Assembly (NCBI RefSeq): GCF_028595265.1
Contig: NZ_JAQQXP010000001.1
Coordinates: 1,860,001 to 1,924,000, forward strand
Length of the DNA stretch: 64,000 bases
Origin: Alteromonas gilva
Lineage (GTDB): Bacteria; Pseudomonadota; Gammaproteobacteria; Enterobacterales; Alteromonadaceae
Direction: 5' to 3'
In this document: piece by piece, positions 52,911 to 62,294 of the stretch
Layout of the letters: every line of letters starts with the position of its first letter
Position numbering within the stretch: the first letter of the stretch is position 1
The notes under the pieces: model-generated
What the model was told of the DNA's origin: nothing
The model's input: the letters and a program-made list of their open reading frames with translations, nothing else
The model's database searches: none
Position numbers and translations under genes: made by a program

Positions 52911-54386
52911 CTAACGCTGTGGGTTAGAGTGACGTTTTACAATACGTTTGGCGTGGTGTTTAACCTCGTCACGTTCACGCCATTTCCATAGTAACTCGCG
53001 GTGCTTGTCGATATCTGCCTCAGGAATAATAACCGGGCAATGATACGGCGCCGGTACGGGCGTTTCCATGCTCATTTGGGCAATGGGTGGCATTTGCCAG
53101 GGGGCAAACAGATCTTCATTGGCTAAATGGGCAATTTCCGGCACCCAGCGGCGAATAAACTCACCCTGTGGGTCGTTGTCCTGCGCCTGTTTTACCGGAT
53201 TATAAATCCGCAGCGTATTAGTGCCTGTAACCCCGGCCTGCATTTGAAACTGCGGGTAATGAATACCCGGCTCAAAATCTAAAAACTGGCGGGCCAGATG
53301 CTGCACGCCACGACGCCAGTCAATGAGCAGATAATGACTTAAAAAGCTCACCAGCATCGCCCGCATACGAAAATTCAGGTAGCCGGTTTGCGCAACTGAG
53401 CGCATACAGGCATCGACCATGGGCACGCCGGTGTTACCGGTTTGCCACGCCTCCAGCAACTGCTCACTGGCAGCATCCTCGCGATACGGAAAGGCCGCGT
53501 AGCCAGAATTAATGTGGCGAAACTGCTGCTCACATTCGCTTTCAAATTTTTGAATAAAGTGGCAATGCCAGTGCAATCGCGACACAAATGCGCGCAGCGA
53601 AGCGGGCAGTTTACGCCCGGGGGTGACAATGGCCTGATATACCTGGCGGATGCTTAAATTGCCCCACGCCAGGTAAGCCGACAACCTTGAACAACTGTTA
53701 ATGCTGTTAAGCGGGCTGGAAATGTGGCGGTGATACTGGGCATGTCGCGCTGCAATAAAACTCTGGAGCGTGTCCTGCGCGCGCCTTTCACCACCGGTTT
53801 GCATAGCCTTATCGGGACGATGAAGTGCCTCGGATAGCGCCTTGGGCAAGCGCATCACCAGCGAACGATCGGTGAGCCAATGCATTGTTTGCAGCGCCGG
53901 AGTTTGTTGTGGTGCACGCATTGCTTCGTGCCAGTGAGTGAGCCACTGGTGTCGCTCCTTCAGTGCACGGACAACCCCGCCATAAGCAAACTCCCGCCAG
54001 GTAATTCCCAGCTCGCGAAAGAGTTTGACCAGCTGTTGATCGCGCTGGTAAGTGCAGTGCAGGCCGGTTTCGGCATAGCTGACAACGGTGATCTGCGCAA
54101 ACTGACCCGCGAGGCGTTTAAAGAAGCTCGCGGCGGACTCGTAGCTGACGTGCATGGCAGCGCCAACGGTTTTCAGTTGTTGCTCTAAGTCTAACAGGCT
54201 TTGCCACACAAAACGCCAGTGTCGCTCGCTGTAGTGATCATCGGCCATAATGTCTGGTTCAAATAAATACAGCGGCAATACCGGCGCAGACTGGCTGGCG
54301 GCGTATTGTAATGGCGCATGATCCTGCAAGCGCAGATCGCGCTTAAACCATACTACAGTGATTGCCGGGAACGAGTGTTGGGTCAC
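52911..54386 (-). CDS. Cryptochrome/DNA photolyase family flavoprotein
   Basis: 491 residues. The N-terminal photolyase alpha/beta domain (VVWFKRDLRLQDHAPLQYA) precedes the helical FAD-binding domain with SRLSAYLAWGNLSIRQVY, GVPMVDACMRSVAQTGYLNF and RMRAMLVSFLSHYLLIDWR. These are the FAD- and DNA-contact regions of the family. Whether it repairs cyclobutane dimers, (6-4) products or signals blue light cannot be decided by eye. The GTG at 54386 gives the expected short N-terminal extension, but a Shine-Dalgarno is not clear. Confidence 0.92.
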   Translation of the reverse strand: MTQHSFPAITVVWFKRDLRLQDHAPLQYAASQSAPVLPLYLFEPDIMADDHYSERHWRFVWQSLLDLEQQLKTVGAAMHVSYESAASFFKRLAGQFAQITVVSYAETGLHCTYQRDQQLVKLFRELGITWREFAYGGVVRALKERHQWLTHWHEAMRAPQQTPALQTMHWLTDRSLVMRLPKALSEALHRPDKAMQTGGERRAQDTLQSFIAARHAQYHRHISSPLNSINSCSRLSAYLAWGNLSIRQVYQAIVTPGRKLPASLRAFVSRLHWHCHFIQKFESECEQQFRHINSGYAAFPYREDAASEQLLEAWQTGNTGVPMVDACMRSVAQTGYLNFRMRAMLVSFLSHYLLIDWRRGVQHLARQFLDFEPGIHYPQFQMQAGVTGTNTLRIYNPVKQAQDNDPQGEFIRRWVPEIAHLANEDLFAPWQMPPIAQMSMETPVPAPYHCPVIIPEADIDKHRELLWKWRERDEVKHHAKRIVKRHSNPQR

Positions 54387-54592
54387 GGTGCTGTGGTGTA
54401 AGTGAACAATGGCCGCTTATACGCGATAAAAGGGCGGAAAGATTGCTCACTAGCACAGAGATTGCGCTTTACGCCCTGTACCGAGGCGGGGCAGTGGGGT
54501 GTTTGTGTGCCTCTGTGCGGTGCAGCATGCCAGTGCTGAACATGTGGCGAGCCCACCCAAATAACCCGCAACCTGCCGCGGGACGTGATTTG

Positions 54593-54622
54593 CAGTTACC
54601 AGACCAGTTGGTCAGGTAACTG
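54593..54622. repeat. 30-bp near-perfect palindrome upstream of the lipoprotein adenine deaminase
   Basis: Bases 54593-54606 pair with 54609-54622 with a single mismatch (A54601/A54614), around a two-base centre. Left-arm core GTTACC; right-arm core GGTAAC. No T-run follows in either direction, so an operator or an RNA hairpin in the leader is more likely than a terminator. It sits 91 bases before the deaminase start. The rest of 54387-54712 has no recognisable gene. Confidence 0.5.
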
Positions 54623-54712
54623 GCATTGCAATTGCACTATTAACAATAAGATTAATCGTCTCTGTCGGGGCACGCCTATGGGTGCCCGCTTAATTCTGCC
54701 TGGGGTACTGCT

Positions 54713-56680
54713 ATGTTGTTGCGTCATTATACTCGTTTGTTTAGCCATTGTTGTTGGGGGGTGGCACTGACTACCTTGATAATGGGCTGTGAACCCAATA
54801 CGACTACCCCACACAACAGCCAGCCAGTGGCGGCACAAGATGACAAAGCGGTAGCGAAAGTTCACCAGTTTAAGGATGAAGTCACTACCCGGCAGACGCT
54901 CACGCAGGTAGCGCTGGGCAGACAAGAAGCCGACTTAATGATTCAGAATGTGACCTTACTGAATGTATTTACCCAGGAATGGCTGCCCGAGCAGGATATT
55001 GTGATTGCCGCGTCGCGGATTGCCTGGGTGGGCGATGCCGGTACCTGGCCGGGCGTGGCCAAACAGCAGTATGATGCCGAGGGCTTGTGGGCGGTGCCAG
55101 GCTTTGGCGAGTCGCATAAGCATATTGAGAGTTCCTATCTTACGCCGGAGTACGAAGCGGCGCTGGTGATCCCCCACGGCAATACCTGGACAGTAGAAGG
55201 CTCCCACGAAATTTCTAACGTGGTGGGTAACCGCAATGCCGAGTTCTGGCTTGAGGCAGAGCGCCGCGGCAGTACCTTAAAAATCTTTCCTGCCATTGGC
55301 TCGGCTACACCCCCAACCGTATACGAGTCGGGCGGTGGCTACTATGGCTATAAAGAAATGAGCGATTTTTTAAACGCTGATCCGCGGGTGGTAGCACTCG
55401 GTGAAGTGATGGACTGGTCGGCAGTGATTAATAGCGATAACGGCGGCCATCAGCGCATTTGGGAAATGATAGAAGCCACCTACGATCACCGCGGTGTAGT
55501 GGAAGGCCATGGCATGAACCTTACATCACAAACCGATATCAGCGCGTTTGCGGCCGCGGGGCTGTCCTCTGATCATGAGGTCAGACTGGCCGACGAGGGC
55601 ATCGAAAAGTTACGTCGTGGTGTATTTTTAGAAATTAAACAAGCCGGTATGGACTCGCTGTTTCCTAAACTACTGGAAATGGGGCTCAAGGACTGGAGCA
55701 ATATCTCGGTGACCACCGACGATCGTGATGTGTTTGCAACCCTGCAACTGGGCTCAATGGATTACAATATCCGCAGTGCCATTGAACTGGGCGTACCGCT
55801 TGAAATAGCCTATCAACTTGGCAGTTACAACACCGCCCGGCATTTTAATATTGACCATTTGGTGGGAGCGATTGCGCCCGGACGCTATGGCGATGTGGTA
55901 TTGCTCAGCGACCCTCAAACCGTGGAGATAGCGCGGGTTTATGCCAACGGGCAATTAGCGTCTGTTAACGGCGAATACCAATTGGACATACCACAAATTG
56001 ATTATCCTGAATGGGCAACTGACACCATGAATGTCGGGCGCGAGCTTATTGCCGCTGACTTTGTGATTGAGGCGCCGCCAGGGCGCGATACGGTAAATGC
56101 GGCGATTCTTGAGCCGTTTTGGTTTAAAGCGGATTTTATCACCCGCGAGCTGCCGGTATCTGAACAAGGCACCGTGGAGGCCAACCCGGCCGAAAATCTC
56201 ATCAAAGTGGCGGTGGTTGACCGTTATCATGGTACGGCTGCCGTGTCTAAAATGCTCTGGCAAAATGTTGGCCCCAAAACACCGGGCTCGGCCCTGGCCA
56301 GTTCACAGTCTCACGATTTACATAACATCTGGACTATGGGTAACGATGATTATGCTATGGCGCTGGCGGCAAACACCGTTGCCGCTATGGGCGGTGGCTG
56401 GGCGCTGGTGAATAACGGTAAAGTAGTGGCAACGGTTAAACTGGATGTGGGCGGCTTAATGACCGCCCGGCCGGTTAATGAGGTTGCCGCCGAAATGGAA
56501 GCGTTGCATCACGAAGCCGATAAAATGGAGTGGATAAACGCTACCGGGCTGCCTGAACGCATGCGCTTTGCATTTTTAACTGCAGCGCCGTGGAAATGGC
56601 AATTAGTGGCTCCTTATGAGGGCAACCCGGATGGCTTTGTTGACGTCACAACAGGCAATACTCACGCCATAATCTGGTAG
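54713..56680 (+). CDS. Ade-type adenine deaminase carrying a lipoprotein signal
   Basis: 655 residues. The N-terminus has a signal sequence with a lipobox-like LIMGC (Cys26), then a polar linker to about 65. The amidohydrolase with the Ade pattern follows: PGFGESHKHIESSYLTPEY (metal His 135/137), VEGHGMNL, SSDHE, TTDDRDVF and the C-terminal Ade signature SQSHDLHNIW with GGGWALVNNG. Ade enzymes deaminate adenine to hypoxanthine and are normally cytoplasmic; this one appears exported and membrane-anchored. It is followed after 13 bases by a HupE/UreJ-like gene. The export prediction is by eye. Confidence 0.85.
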   Translation: MLLRHYTRLFSHCCWGVALTTLIMGCEPNTTTPHNSQPVAAQDDKAVAKVHQFKDEVTTRQTLTQVALGRQEADLMIQNVTLLNVFTQEWLPEQDIVIAASRIAWVGDAGTWPGVAKQQYDAEGLWAVPGFGESHKHIESSYLTPEYEAALVIPHGNTWTVEGSHEISNVVGNRNAEFWLEAERRGSTLKIFPAIGSATPPTVYESGGGYYGYKEMSDFLNADPRVVALGEVMDWSAVINSDNGGHQRIWEMIEATYDHRGVVEGHGMNLTSQTDISAFAAAGLSSDHEVRLADEGIEKLRRGVFLEIKQAGMDSLFPKLLEMGLKDWSNISVTTDDRDVFATLQLGSMDYNIRSAIELGVPLEIAYQLGSYNTARHFNIDHLVGAIAPGRYGDVVLLSDPQTVEIARVYANGQLASVNGEYQLDIPQIDYPEWATDTMNVGRELIAADFVIEAPPGRDTVNAAILEPFWFKADFITRELPVSEQGTVEANPAENLIKVAVVDRYHGTAAVSKMLWQNVGPKTPGSALASSQSHDLHNIWTMGNDDYAMALAANTVAAMGGGWALVNNGKVVATVKLDVGGLMTARPVNEVAAEMEALHHEADKMEWINATGLPERMRFAFLTAAPWKWQLVAPYEGNPDGFVDVTTGNTHAIIW

Positions 56681-56693
56681 GGTAAGCGCCGGT

Positions 56694-57848
56694 ATGAAAA
56701 GGTGTATTTTGCCGGCGTGGCGCTGTCTTGTGGACAGGTTCACGGTGCTGATGGCGCTGTGCCTGTTAGCGGTGCCCGTGCAGGCGCATTTACTTAATAT
56801 GACCCGCGTTGCCGTGACGATTGATGAGCAGGGTATAGTCAGTGCCAGCGTTGATGTTGATTTAACCAAAGAGGCCGGTGGTGGTGAGGCCTACTATGCC
56901 TTCAGTCAAATACCAGCGACACTTACGGACGCCAGGTTTGCGTCGTTAGTTAACCGTCTTGAGGCGGCCAGTGTGTTTATGCTGGGTGAGCGAAGGGTGC
57001 CTGTGCAGGTCACCCAGGTGGCACTGCCCGACGCACCAAAAGCAGATTTTACGTCGGGGTTGGCCTGGCCGATGACGCGTTTTACCCTGCATGGTCAACT
57101 GCCGGACAATTTTACCGCGCAGGCATTACACGTGATGTTTGCTGACAGCTTTAAATTTGAAGAGCCGGTGGCAGTGACGATTACATATACTGCCACTCAG
57201 ACCAGCCTGAGCCGCTGGCTGGTTCGTAACCAATTTTCTCCGTCTTTTACGTTTAACCGCTCAGCCCCGACGCCGTCGGTGAATGGCGAGTCGGTTGCCA
57301 TGTGGTTAAGCTATATGAAGCAGGGCATTCTGCACATCGTGCCAAAAGGCTGGGATCATGCGCTCTTTGTGCTCGGATTGTTGTTGGGCGTGACATCGTT
57401 GCGTCAGCTCATACTGCTGATTACCGGGTTTACTCTGGCTCATACGCTCACCCTGGCACTGGCCACCTATGGCGCCGTGGTGGTCAGTGCCCATGTCATC
57501 GAGCCGCTGATTGCCTTATCCATTGTGTGGATTGGGGCTGAGAACGTATGGGTTAAACCCAAACTGCCCTGGCGGTTTATTGTTGTGGTTGGGTTTGGTC
57601 TTTTACACGGGCTCGGATTTGCCGAAGCGCTACGGGCATTGGGAATTCCCAGTTCTGATTATATTGGCGCGTTGGTCAGTTTTAATGTGGGAGTGGAACT
57701 GGCGCAACTTGGCCTCATTGGTGTGGTATGGGTGGTTGTGCGGCGTTGGCGTTACCAGCCGTACTGGTTTTCGCGCATGGTTAAACCTGGCTCTCTGTTT
57801 ATCGCTGGTCTGGCGCTATACTGGTTTATACAACGCACACTTTTCTAA
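56694..57848 (+). CDS. HupE/UreJ-like integral membrane protein with an extracytoplasmic N-terminal domain
   Basis: 384 residues. A signal peptide (to QAHLL), a beta-rich extracytoplasmic domain (about 30-195) and then six or so transmembrane helices follow. The helices carry conserved His motifs GWDHALFVLGLLLG, FTLAHTLTLALA and GLLHGLGFAEALR. This is the HupE/UreJ_2 family, whose shorter relatives are linked to nickel or cobalt transport; the role of this longer form is unproven. It follows the deaminase gene by 13 bases, so the two are probably one unit. A metal supply to a secreted metalloenzyme is one idea (inference). Confidence 0.85.
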   Translation: MKRCILPAWRCLVDRFTVLMALCLLAVPVQAHLLNMTRVAVTIDEQGIVSASVDVDLTKEAGGGEAYYAFSQIPATLTDARFASLVNRLEAASVFMLGERRVPVQVTQVALPDAPKADFTSGLAWPMTRFTLHGQLPDNFTAQALHVMFADSFKFEEPVAVTITYTATQTSLSRWLVRNQFSPSFTFNRSAPTPSVNGESVAMWLSYMKQGILHIVPKGWDHALFVLGLLLGVTSLRQLILLITGFTLAHTLTLALATYGAVVVSAHVIEPLIALSIVWIGAENVWVKPKLPWRFIVVVGFGLLHGLGFAEALRALGIPSSDYIGALVSFNVGVELAQLGLIGVVWVVVRRWRYQPYWFSRMVKPGSLFIAGLALYWFIQRTLF

Positions 57849-57850
57849 TT

Positions 57851-57896
57851 GTTACCAAATTAAATCACTTTTACGATTGTGATTAAATGTGGTAAC
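57851..57896. repeat. Large inverted repeat directly upstream of the satD-like gene
   Basis: Bases 57851-57868 (GTTACCAAATTAAATCAC) and 57879-57896 (GTGATTAAATGTGGTAAC) are inverted with 16 of 18 positions paired and a 10-base spacer. It begins two bases after the HupE-like stop and ends 41 bases before the satD-like start. It could be an operator for the HTH-bearing SatD-like protein or a terminator without a T-run. Confidence 0.6.
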
Positions 57897-57937
57897 ATTT
57901 GGCCCGATTAGTCGATACTCAACGAAACGAGGCAGTC

Positions 57938-58603
57938 ATGGTAAGCACCACTTATGCCCCACCCGGTACCTTAATGGCGGTGATCACGGGCGACATAGTC
58001 GGCTCGCAGAGGCTGCCTGTGGCGCAGTTTCATGACGTTATGCAGCGCTTACAGCAGCGGCTTGAGGCATTGCAGGCCGATTTTCAATTTGATTTTGATA
58101 TCTATCGTGGTGACAGTTTTCAACTGGCGCTCAGGCAGCCGTGTGACGCGGCATTGCTGGTTAGTGTTATTCAGCTTGGTTTAGCCGCCGGCATGCCCGC
58201 CGTGAAAGTGCGCCAGTGTATTGGGCTGGGCAAATCGCAGCCGCTTGCCAGGGGCGTTAAAGTTGCCACCGGTGAAGCGTTTACGCTATCGGGACGAGGG
58301 CTGGATACCCTCAAAAACGGCGGAATACTGGTGCAAACAAGCTGCGCAGCAATGCAATATCATTTGGCTTTGGTGACCAAATATTTTGCCAGTCATTTGG
58401 CCAGGCTCACCACCACCCAGTCTGAGGTGGTACTGGCGTATTTGTTAGCGCAAGATAAATCCCATGAAGGATTGGCGGCGCAGCTAAACAAAACCCGCAG
58501 CAATGTAACGCGTATTCTCAATACCAGTCAGTACCATCTGATAACCGGCTATCTGAAGTATTTTGCCGAACTGGTCGAAAAGGAATGGTCACCATGTCGA
58601 TAG
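57938..58603 (+). CDS. SatD family protein with a C-terminal helix-turn-helix
   Basis: 221 residues. The N-terminus MAVITGDIVGSQRLP and IYRGDSFQLALRQPCDAALL and the later SGRGLDTLKNGGILVQ match the SatD family. The C-terminus has a HTH-like stretch (EGLAAQLNKTRSNVTRILNT). SatD genes often pair with DUF3307 genes, as here; the name comes from a Streptococcus acid-tolerance locus, but the biochemical role is unknown. ATG 57938 has GAGG five bases upstream; an in-frame TTG at 57899 is disfavoured. It overlaps the DUF3307 gene. Confidence 0.82.
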   Translation: MVSTTYAPPGTLMAVITGDIVGSQRLPVAQFHDVMQRLQQRLEALQADFQFDFDIYRGDSFQLALRQPCDAALLVSVIQLGLAAGMPAVKVRQCIGLGKSQPLARGVKVATGEAFTLSGRGLDTLKNGGILVQTSCAAMQYHLALVTKYFASHLARLTTTQSEVVLAYLLAQDKSHEGLAAQLNKTRSNVTRILNTSQYHLITGYLKYFAELVEKEWSPCR

Positions 58604-59388
58604 TTAACCTGTTAACGTTGTTGCTGGCGGTACATATTATTGCCGATTTTTACTTACAGCCCGGTCGCTGGATCAGCCAGCGCAACAACCTGCACTTTAG
58701 CGCGCCATGTTTATACTGGCACGGTGCAATACATGGCCTGCTGGCGTTACTGGTATTGTTTGTTGCAGCCCCATCTGCGCCCATCATGATAGTGGCTTAC
58801 GCTGTGTTTATGGGTGCCTCGCACATCGTTATTGATGGGATTAAGTCGTTTGCCAAACCCGCATTGTGGGCTTTTACCGCCGATCAGTTGGCGCACGTTG
58901 CGGTTATCCTGTTTGTAACGTACCTGGCCAGTAATATGACCTATGCACAGTTAACCGGCTATATCAGCAAAGCGTTCACGTACCAAAGCCTTATTATTAT
59001 GAGCGGCTTTTTAGTGATCCTGCGCCCGGTCTCCGTTGTGGTGAAACTGCTCCTTAAACCCTGGAGCGACGCGGTGTATAAAGAGCGTGATTTAGCCGAC
59101 GCGCCAACTGATAGCGCCAGCGACTCGCCCGATCTGGCGTCAGCCGGGCAGCGCATTGGTTATCTTGAACGCACGCTTATCCTGATTTTTATATTGCTTA
59201 ATCAATTTGCTGCCATTGGTTTTTTGCTGGCCGCCAAGTCGGTATTCCGGTTCGGTGATTTGCGTCAAAGTGAAGATAAGAAACTCACCGAATACGTGAT
59301 GCTTGGCACACTCACCAGCTTTGCTATTACCATCGTCATTGGCTTACTGATCAGCAGCATTGCCACCCAGCTGCCTGTGGGCAAATAG
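58594..59388 (+). CDS. DUF3307 family membrane protein
   Basis: 264 residues. The N-terminal half holds four or so transmembrane helices with the family signature LLAVHIIADFYLQPGRW, then HGAIHGLLALL, HIVIDGIKSF and ADQLAHVAVI (paired His/Asp positions inside helices). The C-terminal half has two or three more helices, including a glycine/proline-poor insertion. The function is unknown; association with SatD is common. ATG 58594 or 58585 are both possible starts; either overlaps satD by a few codons, implying translational coupling. Confidence 0.85.
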   Translation: MSIVNLLTLLLAVHIIADFYLQPGRWISQRNNLHFSAPCLYWHGAIHGLLALLVLFVAAPSAPIMIVAYAVFMGASHIVIDGIKSFAKPALWAFTADQLAHVAVILFVTYLASNMTYAQLTGYISKAFTYQSLIIMSGFLVILRPVSVVVKLLLKPWSDAVYKERDLADAPTDSASDSPDLASAGQRIGYLERTLILIFILLNQFAAIGFLLAAKSVFRFGDLRQSEDKKLTEYVMLGTLTSFAITIVIGLLISSIATQLPVGK

Positions 59389-59414
59389 CAAGCCGGTAAC
59401 CGCCGGCAGTAATG

Positions 59415-60125
59415 CTACGGAGTTCTACCAAAATACCGGGTCTGAATATTCTGGCAGTAATCAATAAGGTTGGGGTAACTGCGGGCCACATCTGTCAGGG
59501 CGTTTGTTAAATCAACCAGGATAACGGCCGCTAAAAACGCATACACGGTGGCATCGAGAGAGCAGGGGCGCTCACCAAAGCAAAACGGTTTGTCACCGAT
59601 AAGGACCGACAGCGCGCCGAGCGTGTCATTGGCGAGTGTCTGCCTTTCATCGTCGCTATGGCGGCTGATCCCCTGGCTGTATGTTTGTTTAATAACGCTT
59701 TTTCGCGCCAAATATGGCACCAGTAGTTTAAGAGGCAAGGGTAACGGCGCGAACAGCGCGTGTTTAACTTGTGGCCAGGTGTCGTCGACGACCCAGCGCG
59801 AATACACAATGCACCAGTAAAACTGCTCTTCAAGGGCCTTACTGATTAAGCATGCAGTTGCCTGCTGTTCGGCGCTCAGGTGATCATCAAAGCGAGGAGC
59901 GCGGTGCTCTTTAAGATAACGCAAAATAAATGTCGAATCTGCGATAAGGCTCTGCCCGTCCTGAATATACGGCAGCTTTTTTTTGGGCGCTTTGCCGAGG
60001 TTGTGTATATTGCCGTTATAGCGATATTCGATATCTGCCATGCGTAGCCAGGTGGCTACCTTTAATACAAACGGGCTGGGATCGTATAATCCCAGAGCCG
60101 GACCAAATCCGTATAGCGTTATCAT
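59415..60125 (-). CDS. Glutathione S-transferase family protein (metaxin/FaxC-like)
   Basis: 236 residues. The N-terminal thioredoxin-fold domain begins MITLYGFGPALGLYDPSPFV and includes KKKLPYIQDGQSLIADSTFI. The all-helical C-terminal domain ends near LIDYCQNIQTRYF. The pattern matches the Tom37/metaxin-like GST branch rather than classic detoxifying GSTs. ATG 60125 has a GGGAG upstream. Substrate unknown. Confidence 0.85.
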   Translation of the reverse strand: MITLYGFGPALGLYDPSPFVLKVATWLRMADIEYRYNGNIHNLGKAPKKKLPYIQDGQSLIADSTFILRYLKEHRAPRFDDHLSAEQQATACLISKALEEQFYWCIVYSRWVVDDTWPQVKHALFAPLPLPLKLLVPYLARKSVIKQTYSQGISRHSDDERQTLANDTLGALSVLIGDKPFCFGERPCSLDATVYAFLAAVILVDLTNALTDVARSYPNLIDYCQNIQTRYFGRTP

Positions 60126-60252
60126 TACCTGGCTCCCTGTTATCACATCATAGCGTGATGTTTACTGTATCAGTAAATCACAAGTGCCGGGTAAATGTAA
60201 CTGACTAAAGTATGCTGGCCCGGGGATTTAGCGGCATACCAGCAGGGTGTGC

Positions 60253-60522
60253 TCAGCGCTGTTTGTACTGGGTTGGGCAATACCCGCGGTTAATGTCCGG
60301 TGAGCGCAATTTAAGGTGTTTAGTGGTTCGCCCCTGCGTGCGCTTGCGCCATAATTTAAAGCTGCCGGGTTTGAGGTTACTGCGCATTAATTTAATGACC
60401 GCCGCCTGATCAAGCCCGTACAGGTGTTCGATAGCTTCAAAGGGCGTGCGGTCTTCCCATGCCATTTCGATAATGCGTGAGATATCGGTTGCGGTAAATG
60501 ACGTGTTGTCGGTTGTTGTCAT
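60253..60522 (-). CDS. TIGR03643/DUF2805 family protein
   Basis: 89 residues that match the small TIGR03643 (DUF2805) family almost end to end: ISRIIEMAWEDRTPFEAIEH, GLDQAAVIKLMRSNLKPGSF and KLWRKRTQGRTTKH. The family is basic and possibly nucleic-acid binding, but the role is not known. It is a single gene between the GST and MCP genes. Confidence 0.88.
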   Translation of the reverse strand: MTTTDNTSFTATDISRIIEMAWEDRTPFEAIEHLYGLDQAAVIKLMRSNLKPGSFKLWRKRTQGRTTKHLKLRSPDINRGYCPTQYKQR

Positions 60523-60682
60523 GCCAATGTATATGGTTTGTTGTGTAAGGTGTTTTACGCAGAAATAACCAAAACGGTTTGCACAACATCTATCTTAACC
60601 GGCTGTCTCTGCCGCTACATTGTCGCAGCCCGTCTTAACCGGATTGCAGAACCACTGTGCCCGGGCTGTTGCAGGCGGTTAA

Positions 60683-61921
60683 TTAGCGCACCACAAACTG
60701 ACTGAGGCCTTTACGGGTAGAGCTGGCCAGCGATTGAGCGTGATCCGCTTGCGCCACGCCCGATGCCATTGCGTGTTGAATGGTGTCACTGAGATCGGTA
60801 ATCTGACCGGCGATTTCAACGGCTCTGGCTTGCTGAGACTCAAGCACATTGACCGAGTCTAAAATTAACTGAAAAGCATGAATGTTGTGCTTAAAGTCTT
60901 CCATCATTTGCTGAAAGGTAGACGATGTATCACCGATACTTTGCTGCATTTGTGACGACGCGTCGATAAGGCGTGTTGACTCCTGCTGCGTTTCCCCCAC
61001 CAGGGTTTCCATTTCGTTTAAAAAGCTGCTGATTTGCTGAGTAGCATCTGCCACCTTCGCTGATAAACTTCTGACTTCATCGGCTACAACGGCAAAGCCT
61101 CTGCCAGCCTCGCCGGCGCGGGCCGCTTCGATGGCGGCGTTAAGCGCCAACAAGTTGGTTTGGTCGGCAAAACCTTCGACCATTTTTAATATATTACGCA
61201 CATTATCGGCGTTATTTTGCAGGCCCTGTACCGTGGCCGAAAACTGATTGAGTAATTCGGTAATCTTGTTGATCTGCTGTTTGGCGGCTACCAGCGTGTG
61301 GTTTGCTGATTCTGCATTATTTTGATTTTGTGCGTTGGTGGTACTGACCTGTTCCGACGCTGACACAATATCGTGAATACTCACGCTGACCTGTTGCGAC
61401 GACGAGCTAATGTCATCGCTGAGGTGTTTTTGTGTGGCGGCTTGTTCATCAACACTTTTTACTAGTGAGGTGACCTGTTTATTGGCGTCACTGGCCTGTT
61501 CGGCGTGTTGGTATACCTGTTCAATTAAACCACTTAAATTGTGCGCGAATTTATTGTAAGCACGAGACAGTTCGCTGAATTCATCGTGGGTAAAAGCCGG
61601 CAGTCGGGTGGATAGGTCGCCCTGCGTGTGATTGATGTCGTTTAAGGTATCGAGTAGCGCTTTTACCGGTTTTACAATTAAGTGGTGCAAATAAAACACC
61701 GTAAAAGCAAAACTCAGCGTGCTGAGTACAAATAACACCAGCAGGGTTGTTTGCATTGGTGCCTGTGCGTCTTGCGGGGTGTTTAACAGCGCATAAAACA
61801 AATAAAAATTAGCCAGCTGGAATAAAAATAAAAAAGTGATGTTGCCAACGATTTTACGAGTCAGGGTGTAAAAAAACGTTTTTTCAATTGCGTCGTAGCT
61901 GCGTAAGAACCATTGCATCAT
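60683..61921 (-). CDS. Methyl-accepting chemotaxis protein with a minimal periplasmic part
   Basis: 412 residues. Two transmembrane helices (about 25-48 and 58-78) are separated by only a short loop, so there is no large periplasmic ligand domain. A HAMP domain (about 80-140, VKPVKALLDTLNDI) and a long signalling coiled coil follow, with the hairpin tip ALNAAIEAARAGEAGRGFAVVADEVRSL split over 236-263. It probably senses something in the membrane or inside the cell. It is not next to other chemotaxis genes. Confidence 0.92.
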   Translation of the reverse strand: MMQWFLRSYDAIEKTFFYTLTRKIVGNITFLFLFQLANFYLFYALLNTPQDAQAPMQTTLLVLFVLSTLSFAFTVFYLHHLIVKPVKALLDTLNDINHTQGDLSTRLPAFTHDEFSELSRAYNKFAHNLSGLIEQVYQHAEQASDANKQVTSLVKSVDEQAATQKHLSDDISSSSQQVSVSIHDIVSASEQVSTTNAQNQNNAESANHTLVAAKQQINKITELLNQFSATVQGLQNNADNVRNILKMVEGFADQTNLLALNAAIEAARAGEAGRGFAVVADEVRSLSAKVADATQQISSFLNEMETLVGETQQESTRLIDASSQMQQSIGDTSSTFQQMMEDFKHNIHAFQLILDSVNVLESQQARAVEIAGQITDLSDTIQHAMASGVAQADHAQSLASSTRKGLSQFVVR

Positions 61922-62294
61922 AGGAAATATCTTCGCCTGTCAGGTCATTGTTAAATGGGCTAAAAGTTGCGCTGTTAATTGTGCTGTTAATTTAACAACC
62001 GGGCCTGATGAAAAAATTCACGGCACAAATCAACAGACCCGGATACTTTAGTATAACCGGATGGTGAAATACACCATTTGTGCGAGATCATGATTATGAG
62101 GGATTCACTGAGGCAGCGATTTAGCAAAACTCTGAGGATGGATAGCGGGTTTAGGGCAGTTGGCACAGCTTACTATTTACTATGGCCTGATTGTTAAATC
62201 GTGGCCAAACCCCCGGGTTTGACCACGTTAGCGATGTAATTTCAGCCGATAGTTTCAGCCGATAAAAATCAGGCTGGGCGCTTACAGGGCGGTA
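61922..62294. other. Gene-free interval with a hairpin and a tandem 13-bp repeat
   Basis: A hairpin at 62200-62227 (CGTGG..CAAACCC paired with GGGTTTG..CCACG) and a tandem repeat of TTTCAGCCGATA (62240-62265) lie in this interval, beyond the stop of the DUF2789 gene on the minus strand. No coding frame is apparent. The hairpin may help end the DUF2789 transcript. Confidence 0.4.
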
